Shown: piece after piece, positions 28,681 through 36,762 of the stretch
How the letters are laid out: each line of letters opens with the position of its first letter
Position numbering within the stretch: position 1 is the first letter of the stretch
From: Pseudozobellia sp. WGM2
Lineage (GTDB): Bacteria > Bacteroidota > Bacteroidia > Flavobacteriales > Flavobacteriaceae
Direction: 5' to 3'
Length of the DNA stretch: 64,000 nt
Assembly: GCF_017810075.1 (NCBI RefSeq)
Contig: NZ_JADNYK010000001.1
Location: forward strand, 744,001-808,000
Made by a program: the position numbers and the translations under genes
The notes under the pieces: generated by a model
Told to the model about the DNA's origin: nothing
Seen by the model: the letters and a program-made list of their open reading frames with translations, nothing else
Database searches by the model: none

Positions 28681-29244
28681 ATGCCCAAAAAAGACAATAT
28701 TCTGAAAGTTCCCTTAAGAGTTTCAATTACTATCGTACTCTTAGGTATGCTATTAAATATTCTTGAGTGGCCCTACGCAACAGAAGTCATTCTTTTTGGT
28801 TTTGCCAATACCGGTATTCTGTACCTTTTTAGATTTGGCAATAAAAAGGATAAAAAATTCATCGATTTTGTGAAACTAGTCTTAGTTTTAAGTTGGACGA
28901 TTAACGGAGTTCTTACCACCTTAGATCTTTCCTATACCTTAATACTTCAAATTTTAGTCGGACTCTCTTTTGTTACTTGGTTCGTTATGGAAGGTACAGC
29001 ATACTTTCTTGATGAAGATCGCAGAGTCAAAAATCATAAAATTCAAGTCATCTGGAATTTTGCTATGGTCGTCGGAGCATTGGCTATCATCACCGGAAGC
29101 CTATTAAATGTTATGAATTGGAAATTTGCTATTCCGTTATTGGTATTCGGTGTAACCATTATTGCGGCGTATATCTTAAAAGATATCTTTACTTCGAACA
29201 AAATCGAGAACAACGACCGAAATAACGAAGAGTTTCTACTTTAA
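28681..29244 (+). CDS. Membrane protein with two GldL-like repeats
   Basis: 187-aa integral membrane protein with about six hydrophobic segments. Two internal copies of a pattern, LGMLLNILEWPYATEVILFGF and TGSLLNVMNWKFAIPLLVFGV, resemble the G-x-L-x-K-hxxWPxAxxLLxxG pattern seen in GldL and related Bacteroidota membrane proteins. The C-terminal tail is polar and acidic. Function unknown. It is probably co-transcribed with the gene at 28221 (16-base gap) and is convergent with the protease gene. Confidence 0.75.
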   Translation: MPKKDNILKVPLRVSITIVLLGMLLNILEWPYATEVILFGFANTGILYLFRFGNKKDKKFIDFVKLVLVLSWTINGVLTTLDLSYTLILQILVGLSFVTWFVMEGTAYFLDEDRRVKNHKIQVIWNFAMVVGALAIITGSLLNVMNWKFAIPLLVFGVTIIAAYILKDIFTSNKIENNDRNNEEFLL

Positions 29245-29250
29245 GCTACC

Positions 29251-30339
29251 TTAGTAGGCCATTACACAGGTATCGCCTGCACTCGTCTTATAGTACAACC
29301 TAATATTAATAACATACTTTTTACCTTTCAGTAGTTTTTCTTTAATCACTGAATTTCTATCTTCTCCGCTATCGTCATCTCCAGAGAGATATATATTTTC
29401 ATCATTGACCACTTCCGATAACACCATAACGGTATCCATATTACCGAAAGTTCGAATCGTGTAATACCTTGACTCTTCTGGTGAAAATTCTAAATTAATC
29501 TGATTACCGGCATTGATTGAAATGATTTCCGAATGAAAAGGCTTTAACGCTACAAAAGTTCGTTTATCGATTTTCGGATAAAATTGTTTTACCCAAGAAA
29601 TATCTCGATTAGAAAGACCATCTTCCGGTGAAAGCCCGTCTTTATACTTTGGTGGTGCTATTATCATATTGGCCCCAAATGGATAATGCATAATAGAATT
29701 TGGATCCCAACTTGATCCCTGAACATCATCTGGTGAAATTTTTCTTATGATGTTATGAAAAGTTTGCTCACGTGACCAAAAGTTAGGTGCTGCCGCCAAA
29801 GCACTGTAAACGGCCTCCTCATCCCAAACAATACCAGCCTTAGGGTTTTGATGTTCATGGGGAAAACCCATGGCGTGCCCTATTTCATGGAGAATGGTAT
29901 CTTCATCGGAAACAATATCCCACCCAAAATTCATCGTGCGCTCTTCTTTAGGTATGTCCCAAGCATCTCGACCTACATAAGACCAAGAACCTTCTCCTTT
30001 GGCGAAACCTATCCGTATCAAAGCCTCTAAGTGATCATCGGTCTCTTCAAACTCCAGTCCTATTTCATGGCTTTTCCACGTTGCAAATGCATTTCTTACA
30101 GCTTCTTTTTCATCATTAGTACCTTTCCAAAAGAGTTTAGATTGATTTCCACTGGCATCGGTAACTGGTGTAAAAAAAGAATCTCTCTCAAAAAATGAAT
30201 ATTTCAATTTTGTACCGTTCACCCATTTTTTGGCCATGATTATTATGGCCTCCATTCTCATAGGCCCCACTGGGCTGTCAAATGCAGGCTCGGGCATTTT
30301 GGGTAGGTTGCAATAGTGAATTTCTTTTTGATCTCTCAT
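29251..30339 (-). CDS. M12A (astacin-like) zinc metallopeptidase with PPC-like C-terminus
   Basis: Predicted zinc endopeptidase, 362 aa from the ATG at 30339. The active site is HEIGHAMGFPHEH (HEXXHxxGxxHE), and the Met-turn is SIMHYPFG. The last ~100 residues resemble a PPC domain (YYTIRTFGNMDTVMVL...DDDSGEDRNS). The frame can be extended upstream, but only with TTG or a late ATG and with residues unlike a signal peptide. With the chosen start no signal peptide is seen, so its location is unclear. Confidence 0.85.
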   Translation of the reverse strand: MRDQKEIHYCNLPKMPEPAFDSPVGPMRMEAIIIMAKKWVNGTKLKYSFFERDSFFTPVTDASGNQSKLFWKGTNDEKEAVRNAFATWKSHEIGLEFEETDDHLEALIRIGFAKGEGSWSYVGRDAWDIPKEERTMNFGWDIVSDEDTILHEIGHAMGFPHEHQNPKAGIVWDEEAVYSALAAAPNFWSREQTFHNIIRKISPDDVQGSSWDPNSIMHYPFGANMIIAPPKYKDGLSPEDGLSNRDISWVKQFYPKIDKRTFVALKPFHSEIISINAGNQINLEFSPEESRYYTIRTFGNMDTVMVLSEVVNDENIYLSGDDDSGEDRNSVIKEKLLKGKKYVINIRLYYKTSAGDTCVMAY

Positions 30340-30867
30340 TGTTGAATCTTTAAAAGTTGATGAGAATATGAAAGTAATGTCTACTTCTAAAGTATATGAA
30401 TTCGATTTACTAAATAGTGATACTTGTATAGATTGTAATCTATTTTGTACGATTGGCATGTTTGCCTTAAGAATTATACTTCTGTAGCACTCAGACAAAA
30501 AAGGTAAAACACTGTTTTTCAGGATGATTAACAATGAAAGAACATCTACTTTAAGGAGTAAAGTTGCCGTTAATCTACATTTAGGTAGACAATCGAATTA
30601 AATGCCCGTTGCACGATCTAAAGTCGAAACTGATTACCTATCTCCGTTTTATAATAAACCCTGATCTTATGAAACAAAAAACTACTATTAATGATTATTT
30701 GATCTATATATTTTGTGCCGTTTGCTTCTTCTGGTCTCTATATGTAATTTTCTTTAGAATGACCCCGTAGAAAGTATTAAAAGCAGGCTTCAACATTCCA
30801 ATATTGATTTATTCGAATTCTTATTGTAATTTCTAACCTTAAATTCAACTTATATCAGAAATTCAAT
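30340..30867. other. 528-base intergenic region
   Basis: Between the protease gene and the oxidoreductase gene. It contains a half-site-like GCCGTTAATCTA at 30566-30577 and the 33-codon candidate gene at 30669-30770; the rest shows nothing recognised. Confidence 0.5.
30669..30770 (+). CDS. Candidate 33-aa single-pass membrane protein
   Basis: Open frame of 33 codons that starts MKQKTTINDY, continues with one hydrophobic segment (LIYIFCAVCFFWSLYVIFF) and ends RMTP. Composition is far from random for its AT-rich context. No homologue is recognised; it may be a micro-protein or chance. About 100 bases upstream of the Gfo/Idh/MocA gene, same strand. Confidence 0.4.
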   Translation: MKQKTTINDYLIYIFCAVCFFWSLYVIFFRMTP

Positions 30868-31959
30868 ATGAAAACGAACAAGAGACGAGCATTTTTACAA
30901 AAAACGGGCATTATCGCTGCCTCTACCGCCTTTGCACCAAATGCCCTATGGGCAGCGACAAACGCTCAAAAAGATAAACTTGGTGTAGCCCTAGTAGGTT
31001 TAGGCTACTATAGTACCGACCTCTTGGCGCCTGCGCTACAATTAACAAAAAACTGCGAGCTAAAAGCCATTGTAACCGGTAGTCCAGAAAAAATTCCAGT
31101 TTGGCAAGAGAAGTATAATATAGCCGATAAGAACGTTTACAGCTATGATACTTTTGACGACATCGCCAAGAATGATGAAATCGATGTTATTTATATTGTT
31201 TTACCACCATCAATGCATGCCGAATATGTAATTAAGGCAGCCAATCTAGGAAAACATGTCTGGTGCGAAAAACCTATGGCACCATCCGTAGCAGAATGCG
31301 AAGCCATGATAAAGGCATGTAATGATAATAAAGTTAAATTGGCAATCGGGTATCGATGTCAGCATGACCCCAACATTCAGGCATATATGAAAGCCGCTAA
31401 GGACAAAACTTTCGGGAAGGTCGATATGGTTACATCGGCAGCTGGCTACTTTGACGGCCGCACCGACCATTGGAAACAGAAAAAAGCCTTGGGTGGTGGC
31501 GCAATGGGCGATATGGGAGTTTATGCCATACAAGGGGCTCGTTTGGCCACAGGAGAAGAACCTATTTCGGTATTGGCCCAGACGTTTACCAATCGACCGG
31601 AAATTTATCACGAAGTTGAAGAAACCGCAATGTTTCAGCTCGAATTTCCCAGTGGTGCAAGAGCTGCTTGCCATACCAGTTTTGGCATCTCGATGAACTA
31701 TCTAAAAATCAACTATGAAAAAGGATGGTTACAAATGGAACCACACTCTTCTTACAACGGAAATAAAGGTGTTATGTCTAACGGAACTGAAATCAATTTT
31801 CCTATAGAGAACCAACAAGCTCGACAAATGGACGATGATGCGGCAGCAATTATGAACAAGACCGAATTAATGGTACCGGGAGAAGAAGGATTGAGAGATA
31901 TTCGCGTAGTAGAAGCAGTCTATAAATCTGCAGCCGCCAATAACTTAATCAAAATTTAG
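30868..31959 (+). CDS. Gfo/Idh/MocA family oxidoreductase, Tat-exported
   Basis: NAD(P)-dependent sugar-type oxidoreductase of the glucose-fructose oxidoreductase branch, 363 aa. The N-terminus carries a twin-arginine leader (NKRRAFLQKTGIIAAS... AFAPNALWA), so periplasmic export with bound cofactor is inferred. The Rossmann motif is VGLGYYSTDLL, and the catalytic-lysine block is GKHVWCEKPMAPS. The sugar substrate is unknown. Single gene, ending in a hairpin terminator. Confidence 0.92.
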   Translation: MKTNKRRAFLQKTGIIAASTAFAPNALWAATNAQKDKLGVALVGLGYYSTDLLAPALQLTKNCELKAIVTGSPEKIPVWQEKYNIADKNVYSYDTFDDIAKNDEIDVIYIVLPPSMHAEYVIKAANLGKHVWCEKPMAPSVAECEAMIKACNDNKVKLAIGYRCQHDPNIQAYMKAAKDKTFGKVDMVTSAAGYFDGRTDHWKQKKALGGGAMGDMGVYAIQGARLATGEEPISVLAQTFTNRPEIYHEVEETAMFQLEFPSGARAACHTSFGISMNYLKINYEKGWLQMEPHSSYNGNKGVMSNGTEINFPIENQQARQMDDDAAAIMNKTELMVPGEEGLRDIRVVEAVYKSAAANNLIKI

Positions 31960-32003
31960 TGCCTACCTGGCTAGCGTGAGTTCAAATTGAAAAACCTTCA
32001 ATA

Positions 32004-32056
32004 AGAAAAACCCCAACTATTTTAAGATTATTCCCTCAAAATTTTGGGGTTTTTCT
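32004..32056 (+). terminator. Terminator of the Gfo/Idh/MocA gene
   Basis: Thirteen-base perfect arms AGAAAAACCCCAA (32004-32016) and TTGGGGTTTTTCT (32044-32056) with a 27-base loop, ending in a T run; 45 bases after the stop. Confidence 0.8.
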
Positions 32057-32114
32057 AGGTGTTGTATTTTAATCTAGTCTTTAAATTCGTTAGTGTATAA
32101 GAGACACATTAATT

Positions 32115-32213
32115 ATGAAATTTAAAGATAAACTTACCTACATCTATGTGGCCTTCAACATTGTATTTATAATTGCGATGACTATTTTTTTGATTTATAG
32201 TTATCCTTTCTAA
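32115..32213 (+). CDS. Candidate 32-aa single-pass membrane protein
   Basis: MKFKDKLTYIYVAFN followed by a hydrophobic segment (IVFIIAMTIFLIY) and a short SYPF tail. Its layout is like the 33-aa frame at 30669: basic N-terminus, aromatic linker, one membrane span, aromatic-Pro tail. Followed 97 bases later by a strong terminator (32310-32340). Homology unknown. Confidence 0.42.
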   Translation: MKFKDKLTYIYVAFNIVFIIAMTIFLIYSYPF

Positions 32214-32309
32214 AAACAAAATTGGCGGTAGCATTTTTTGGTTCTCAATCGCACCTAGTGTAGGGTGAAACAGAAACTTTTAAATGCCATCGTAGCTTTT
32301 CTTTAAGGT

Positions 32310-32340
32310 AAAAACCACAACTAATAGTTGTGGTTTTTTT
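32310..32340 (+). terminator. Intrinsic terminator
   Basis: Stem AAAAACCACAACT (32310-32322) with AGTTGTGGTTTTT (32326-32338), three-base loop, T run to 32340. It would end a short transcript carrying the 32-aa frame. Confidence 0.85.
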
Positions 32341-32360
32341 ATGGTATCACTTAAAATATA

Positions 32361-32395
32361 AGTGTATTTCATCGAAAAAAAGTGCATTTCGTCTA
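32361..32395 (+). repeat. Direct repeat, 20-bp spacing (possible activator site)
   Basis: AGTGTATTTCATCGA (32361-32375) and AGTGCATTTCGTCTA (32381-32395): 12 of 15 bases identical, 20 bases apart. A -7-like TATATTTG lies 19 bases after it. Looks like a tandem site for a dimeric regulator. Confidence 0.5.
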
Positions 32396-32414
32396 CTCGA
32401 TAGCCTTAAAAGTA

Positions 32415-32422
32415 TATATTTG
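32415..32422 (+). promoter_or_regulatory. Possible -7 element (TATATTTG)
   Basis: Perfect TAnnTTTG match just downstream of the direct repeat and 38 bases before the micro-ORF at 32460. There is no TTTG -33 box, which would fit an activator-dependent promoter. Confidence 0.45.
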
Positions 32423-32459
32423 CCTAGAACCTATAGAAACCTCATTTAACCCCGGTATC

Positions 32460-32543
32460 ATGAAAGTAATTCTACTTGCATTGAAAAGACTTGAAGAAGA
32501 AAGACAATTGTTCTTAAGAATAATGAAAGATATTGAACGTTAG
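32460..32543 (+). CDS. Candidate 27-aa charged small protein
   Basis: MKVILLALKRLEEERQLFLRIMKDIER, sequence cut here to features: amphipathic, Lys/Arg/Glu-rich helix. It lies between a promoter-like element (32415) and a terminator (32562), the best evidence that it is transcribed. Coding is unproven. Confidence 0.4.
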   Translation: MKVILLALKRLEEERQLFLRIMKDIER

Positions 32544-32561
32544 ACAAAACGTTAAAAATCG

Positions 32562-32594
32562 AAAAAGGCCCTGTTTACTTAGCAGGGCCTTTTT
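32562..32594. terminator. Bidirectional terminator before comM
   Basis: Stem AAAAAGGCCCTG (32562-32573) with CAGGGCCTTTTT (32583-32594), nine-base loop, T and A runs on both sides. Serves the plus-strand micro-transcript and the minus-strand comM gene. Confidence 0.88.
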
Positions 32595-32621
32595 TAGTTT
32601 TATATACTATACTATTTTAAA

Positions 32622-34157
32622 TCACCCTAACCACCCTTCTCTATCAAGACTTCTATATTGGATGGCCTCGCCTATATGACTTCCGTTTACCGATTCTGAT
32701 TTATCCAAATCTGCAATAGTACGAGCCACCTTTAAAATACGATCATAGGCCCGCGCGGAAAGATTGAGCCTTTCCATAGCATTCTTCAACAATTCCTTCG
32801 AGGCATCATCTAACTTACAGTACTCACGAATTTGTTTGGTGTTCATTTGGGCATTATAATGCACATTTTCAAGTTCTGCAAACCGTTTTGTCTGTAACTG
32901 GCGGGCTACCGTTACCCGTTTGCGTATCTCAACACTACTCTCTCCTTTTCTATCTTCCGATAATTTTTCGAACGGCACCGGTGTCACTTCAATATGAATA
33001 TCGATACGATCCAATAAAGGACCGGAAATTTTACTTAAATACCGTTGCATTTCGGCCGGCGAAGAGGTCACCGGGGCATCGGGTTCATTAAAATAACCAC
33101 CGGGGCTTGGGTTCATACTGGCAACCAACATAAAACTACTCGGGTATGTGACGGTAAAACGTGCTCTTGAAATAGTAACTTCTCGATCTTCTAAAGGCTG
33201 CCGCATAACCTCTAGTACCCCTCTCTTAAATTCTGGGAGCTCATCTAAAAATAAAACCCCATTATGTGACAGCGAAATTTCACCTGGTTGCGGGTAGGCA
33301 CCCCCACCGACAAGGGCGACATCTGAAATTGTGTGATGGGGCGAACGGAAAGGGCGTTGACTCATTAAACCCATATTTTTTATTTTACCTACAACGCTAT
33401 GAATTTTTGTTGTCTCCAACGCTTCATGCAATGTCATTGGTGGCAAAATCGACGGTAAACGTTTGGCCAACATTGTTTTACCGGCTCCTGGAGGACCGAT
33501 TAGAATAATATTATGTCCGCCGGCAGCAGCGATTTCCATACAACGTTTTATACTCTCCTGACCTTTCACATCAGAAAAATCAAACTCTGGAAAATCTAAA
33601 TTTTTATAAAACTCTTCCCGAGTGTCGATAATGGTTTGTTCGAGCGTTTCCCCTTTATCAAAATAGCCGATTACCTCACTGATATTTTCAACTCCGTACA
33701 CTTTCAAATCAGAGACAATCGCGGCTTCTTTGGCGTTTTCTTTGGGAAGTATAAAGCCTTTAAAACCTTCTTCCCTTGCCTTGATGGCAATAGGTAGAGC
33801 ACCCTTTATCGCATGTAGGCTTCCGTCTAAAGACAGCTCGCCCATGATAATAAACTTTTCAATATTCTCAGATTTAATTTGCCCCGAGGCGGCAAGTATG
33901 CCTAGCGCCATTGTCAGATCATAAGCTGAACCCTCTTTTCGTAAATCTGCCGGAGCAAGGTTCAACGTAATCTTTTTGCCTGGAATGCGATAGCCATTAT
34001 TCAATAGTGCAGCAGCGATACGATAATTACTTTCTTTAATGGCATTGTCGGGTAGACCCACTAAGTGGTATCCAACACCCGTATCTACATTTACTTCACA
34101 AGTTATGGTCGTCGCTTCGACACCAAATACGGCACTTCCGTAAACTTTCTTAAGCAT
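32622..34157 (-). CDS. comM: ComM/YifB family AAA+ Mg-chelatase-like protein
   Basis: Hexameric AAA+ helicase involved in branch migration during integration of incoming DNA in naturally competent bacteria. It has the N-terminal Lon-protease-like fold (EVNVDTGVGYHLVGLPDNAIKES), Walker A GPPGAGKTMLAKRLPSILPP, Walker B FLDELPEF, and the Mg-chelatase C-terminal domain (LSARAYDRILKVARTIADLD). 511 aa. Single gene with its own terminator. Confidence 0.94.
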   Translation of the reverse strand: MLKKVYGSAVFGVEATTITCEVNVDTGVGYHLVGLPDNAIKESNYRIAAALLNNGYRIPGKKITLNLAPADLRKEGSAYDLTMALGILAASGQIKSENIEKFIIMGELSLDGSLHAIKGALPIAIKAREEGFKGFILPKENAKEAAIVSDLKVYGVENISEVIGYFDKGETLEQTIIDTREEFYKNLDFPEFDFSDVKGQESIKRCMEIAAAGGHNIILIGPPGAGKTMLAKRLPSILPPMTLHEALETTKIHSVVGKIKNMGLMSQRPFRSPHHTISDVALVGGGAYPQPGEISLSHNGVLFLDELPEFKRGVLEVMRQPLEDREVTISRARFTVTYPSSFMLVASMNPSPGGYFNEPDAPVTSSPAEMQRYLSKISGPLLDRIDIHIEVTPVPFEKLSEDRKGESSVEIRKRVTVARQLQTKRFAELENVHYNAQMNTKQIREYCKLDDASKELLKNAMERLNLSARAYDRILKVARTIADLDKSESVNGSHIGEAIQYRSLDREGWLG

Positions 34158-34197
34158 ATTTTAATGGTTAACTGTCATTTTCACGAGATCCGTGCTA

Positions 34198-36582
34198 TCA
34201 TTTAGGTTCAAATATGAGCAATGATTTTGAGGTGGATTCTATTTCTGTCTTGTTCAACATCATTTTTCTAAACTTCCCATCAATATACATTTGAGCCTGA
34301 TCTTTATAATGCTTACTAAACGGATTGCCCGATTGCCCTGTTGGTAGAATACTTATACTATTTTCAACATCTGAAAAATCTACTAAACGTCTTGTTGACG
34401 GACCCGAACTTACTTTATACTCCCCATCATCTGAATACGGAAAGAACATATTATTGATTACTTCACGGGATCCAATAACAGGAAAAGGACCTACATTGAA
34501 AAAATCACGTAAGGCCTCTACCTGCCCAATAGGGTGCCCGTGCTCAAGAGTATGAACTCGATTCCATGTCCATTTTGAAGTATCATCATCTAAAGATTCT
34601 TTTAAATTGTCAAATGCATTTCGAAAAGCCGAATTGACCAGTTCTTTTAATGTTTCAATTTTATCATCAGTCTTAATATTATCCCACCAAATAGATTCTG
34701 TATTGGCAAAAAGGGGCGCTATGGTTCGCTTAATTAAATGAGTACTTAGTAATTGGTCGAAAACTTCATGGTCCAACTCATCTATAAATGCATCTTTTAA
34801 GAGAAGATAGACCCACTTGTGGTACAGTGTGGCTTCAGTACTGTTCAGGTTATAAGTACCGTTCCAATTCATTAACTTATCCAAAAGTTCTAATTGTTCA
34901 TCGTTCAAACCTACCGTATCAATGTGTTTGAGTAGGTTCTTAACAATTTCGACATCTACGGATGAAGTAACATCGTTCAGCATAGTGCCTACAGACTCTT
35001 TATCCCAATCATTTTTTGGTTCGAGCAACTGAACGATACGCTTTGCACGGTTTTCGGGCAAATAGTACCCCGGATAGAGCATACCGGCAATTGAATCTGG
35101 TTGATTGTTAGCCGAATAAACAAAATTCGATGGTGGGTTTATTGCGTGCGGATTTTGAGAAAAATCTAAATACTCTTTTTGAGCCGACAAAACATTATCT
35201 TTTTCATAAACCAATTTGGTATTTATACTATCTGGTATATGATAGAGCTTGGCCGTAGCCCACCAAGCCACATTTCCTTCGGCGTCACCATACATTATGT
35301 TCAACCCTGGTGCATGAACATCTTGTAGAAAAGAAGCAAACTCATCTAAATTTTCGGCATGTGACATACCGTAAAGTGCATCCATAACCCTATTTTCCTC
35401 CTGGGTATAGATCCACCATATAGAAATAGGCCTTTCTCCTTCTACCCCATCTGCAATTCCGTTTAAAACTGGGCCTCGATTTGTTTTTCGGTAAGAGAAA
35501 TCGATATTCCCAGAATCTTTGACCTTTATGGTTTTGGTCACAGTTTCAAAATTTTGCCAACCCATTGCAGTTCTATATTCTAAGTTGTTATCTGGATTTA
35601 CATCCTCATAATAAAAATCGACGTCATCATTCTCGAACATCGTCATACCATAGGCTAGTTTACGGTTGTGCCCTAAAATAGGATATGGGACACCGGCCAA
35701 ATGATAACCATAATTTTCATAGGTAGGAGTACTTACATGCGCCTCATACCAAACGGATGGTTGTGAAAAGCCAATATGTGGGTCGTTTGCAAAAATCACT
35801 TTTCCATTTTTCGTTTTTTCTGCGCCTAAGACCCAGCTATTGCTTCCTTCAAATTGTGGAATATGATATTTTTGAAGAACATTGAAAATTCCAGCGGTTA
35901 ACTCATCATTTACCGAATCGTTCTTATTATTTGAATGGTTCTTTAACCAAACCGTTGTCGTATCGCTTGGTATTGCTAGGTCTTTCAAATATTCGTCACC
36001 TAGCTCTTCTTTAATTTTGGTCAGCAATGGGTCTGTTTTATGAGCCATTGCAAAACTAAAGGCCATATAACCCATTACATTATACACATCTTTTATAACA
36101 AAAGGTTCTTTATCGATTCCGGTGAGATAGAACTCAATTGGTGTTGGCCCCTGTTCAATAAACTCATTGATACCATCAAGATAGGCTTGAGTGAGTTGCA
36201 CCCCGGGATCTTTAGAATTCAGGCTCGCTACGGTTTTTTCAGAGGCTTCATCGATGCCCAAGGCTAGAAAAAATTTATCGGTTCGAAGTAGTTCTTTTCC
36301 AAACAGTTCCGATAGGTTACCTTTACCTATTCGACGCAAAAGCTCCATTTGCCACAGTCTGTCTTGCGCATGCACATACCCCAGGGCTTTAAAAGCGTCT
36401 TTATCATTTTCTCCGTAGATATGAGGAATTCCGTAAGGATCGTAATAGGCCTTAACCTTTGAATCAAGATTTTTTAATTTGACCTGTCCATGGTAATCGG
36501 GCCTCATGCTGTTTACAAACAATAAACCAGAAATAACGATTAAAATAACCAGACCAATAAACCACCACAGTACCTTCTTCAA
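34198..36582 (-). CDS. Penicillin acylase family protein (Ntn hydrolase)
   Basis: Large (794 aa) N-terminal-nucleophile amidohydrolase, made as a precursor that is self-cleaved. A membrane/signal anchor (VLWWFIGLVILIVISGLLF) leads, then the alpha chain, and the probable cleavage site and catalytic Ser in EGSNSWVLGAEKTKNGK near residue 250; the beta chain contains the oxyanion Asn region. The TTG at 36582 is the start: an in-frame stop precedes it and the only later Met lies after the anchor. Natural substrate (N-acyl amides, acyl-homoserine lactones or others) is not predictable. Confidence 0.9.
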   Translation of the reverse strand: MKKVLWWFIGLVILIVISGLLFVNSMRPDYHGQVKLKNLDSKVKAYYDPYGIPHIYGENDKDAFKALGYVHAQDRLWQMELLRRIGKGNLSELFGKELLRTDKFFLALGIDEASEKTVASLNSKDPGVQLTQAYLDGINEFIEQGPTPIEFYLTGIDKEPFVIKDVYNVMGYMAFSFAMAHKTDPLLTKIKEELGDEYLKDLAIPSDTTTVWLKNHSNNKNDSVNDELTAGIFNVLQKYHIPQFEGSNSWVLGAEKTKNGKVIFANDPHIGFSQPSVWYEAHVSTPTYENYGYHLAGVPYPILGHNRKLAYGMTMFENDDVDFYYEDVNPDNNLEYRTAMGWQNFETVTKTIKVKDSGNIDFSYRKTNRGPVLNGIADGVEGERPISIWWIYTQEENRVMDALYGMSHAENLDEFASFLQDVHAPGLNIMYGDAEGNVAWWATAKLYHIPDSINTKLVYEKDNVLSAQKEYLDFSQNPHAINPPSNFVYSANNQPDSIAGMLYPGYYLPENRAKRIVQLLEPKNDWDKESVGTMLNDVTSSVDVEIVKNLLKHIDTVGLNDEQLELLDKLMNWNGTYNLNSTEATLYHKWVYLLLKDAFIDELDHEVFDQLLSTHLIKRTIAPLFANTESIWWDNIKTDDKIETLKELVNSAFRNAFDNLKESLDDDTSKWTWNRVHTLEHGHPIGQVEALRDFFNVGPFPVIGSREVINNMFFPYSDDGEYKVSSGPSTRRLVDFSDVENSISILPTGQSGNPFSKHYKDQAQMYIDGKFRKMMLNKTEIESTSKSLLIFEPK

Positions 36583-36762
36583 TTCAGTCGAAATTTATAA
36601 TTGTTAAGGTCAAGATAGTTTTAATGGCGAAATAAAAAAAATAAGCCTTTTTATTTTGAGATTAATTAAAAAACTTTTTCCCACATTATTTGTTACAATT
36701 TTAACATTTCTTGTTAATATTTCTTAATATTTTCATCGAAACTAATAAATTCAAATACCTAT

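Larger units (their letters stand above)
31960..32621. other. 662-base intergenic region with three terminators and two micro-ORFs
   Basis: Holds terminators at 32004-32056, 32310-32340 and 32562-32594, candidate small genes at 32115-32213 and 32460-32543, and the direct repeat at 32361-32395 with a -7 element. The pattern (promoter-like, tiny ORF, terminator, twice over) suggests independently transcribed short units. Confidence 0.5.

Noticed and set aside
29251-30534. Longer form of the M12A protease from a TTG at 30534
   Set aside because: The extra 65 residues contain no signal peptide and no family similarity; the ATG at 30339 is more plausible.
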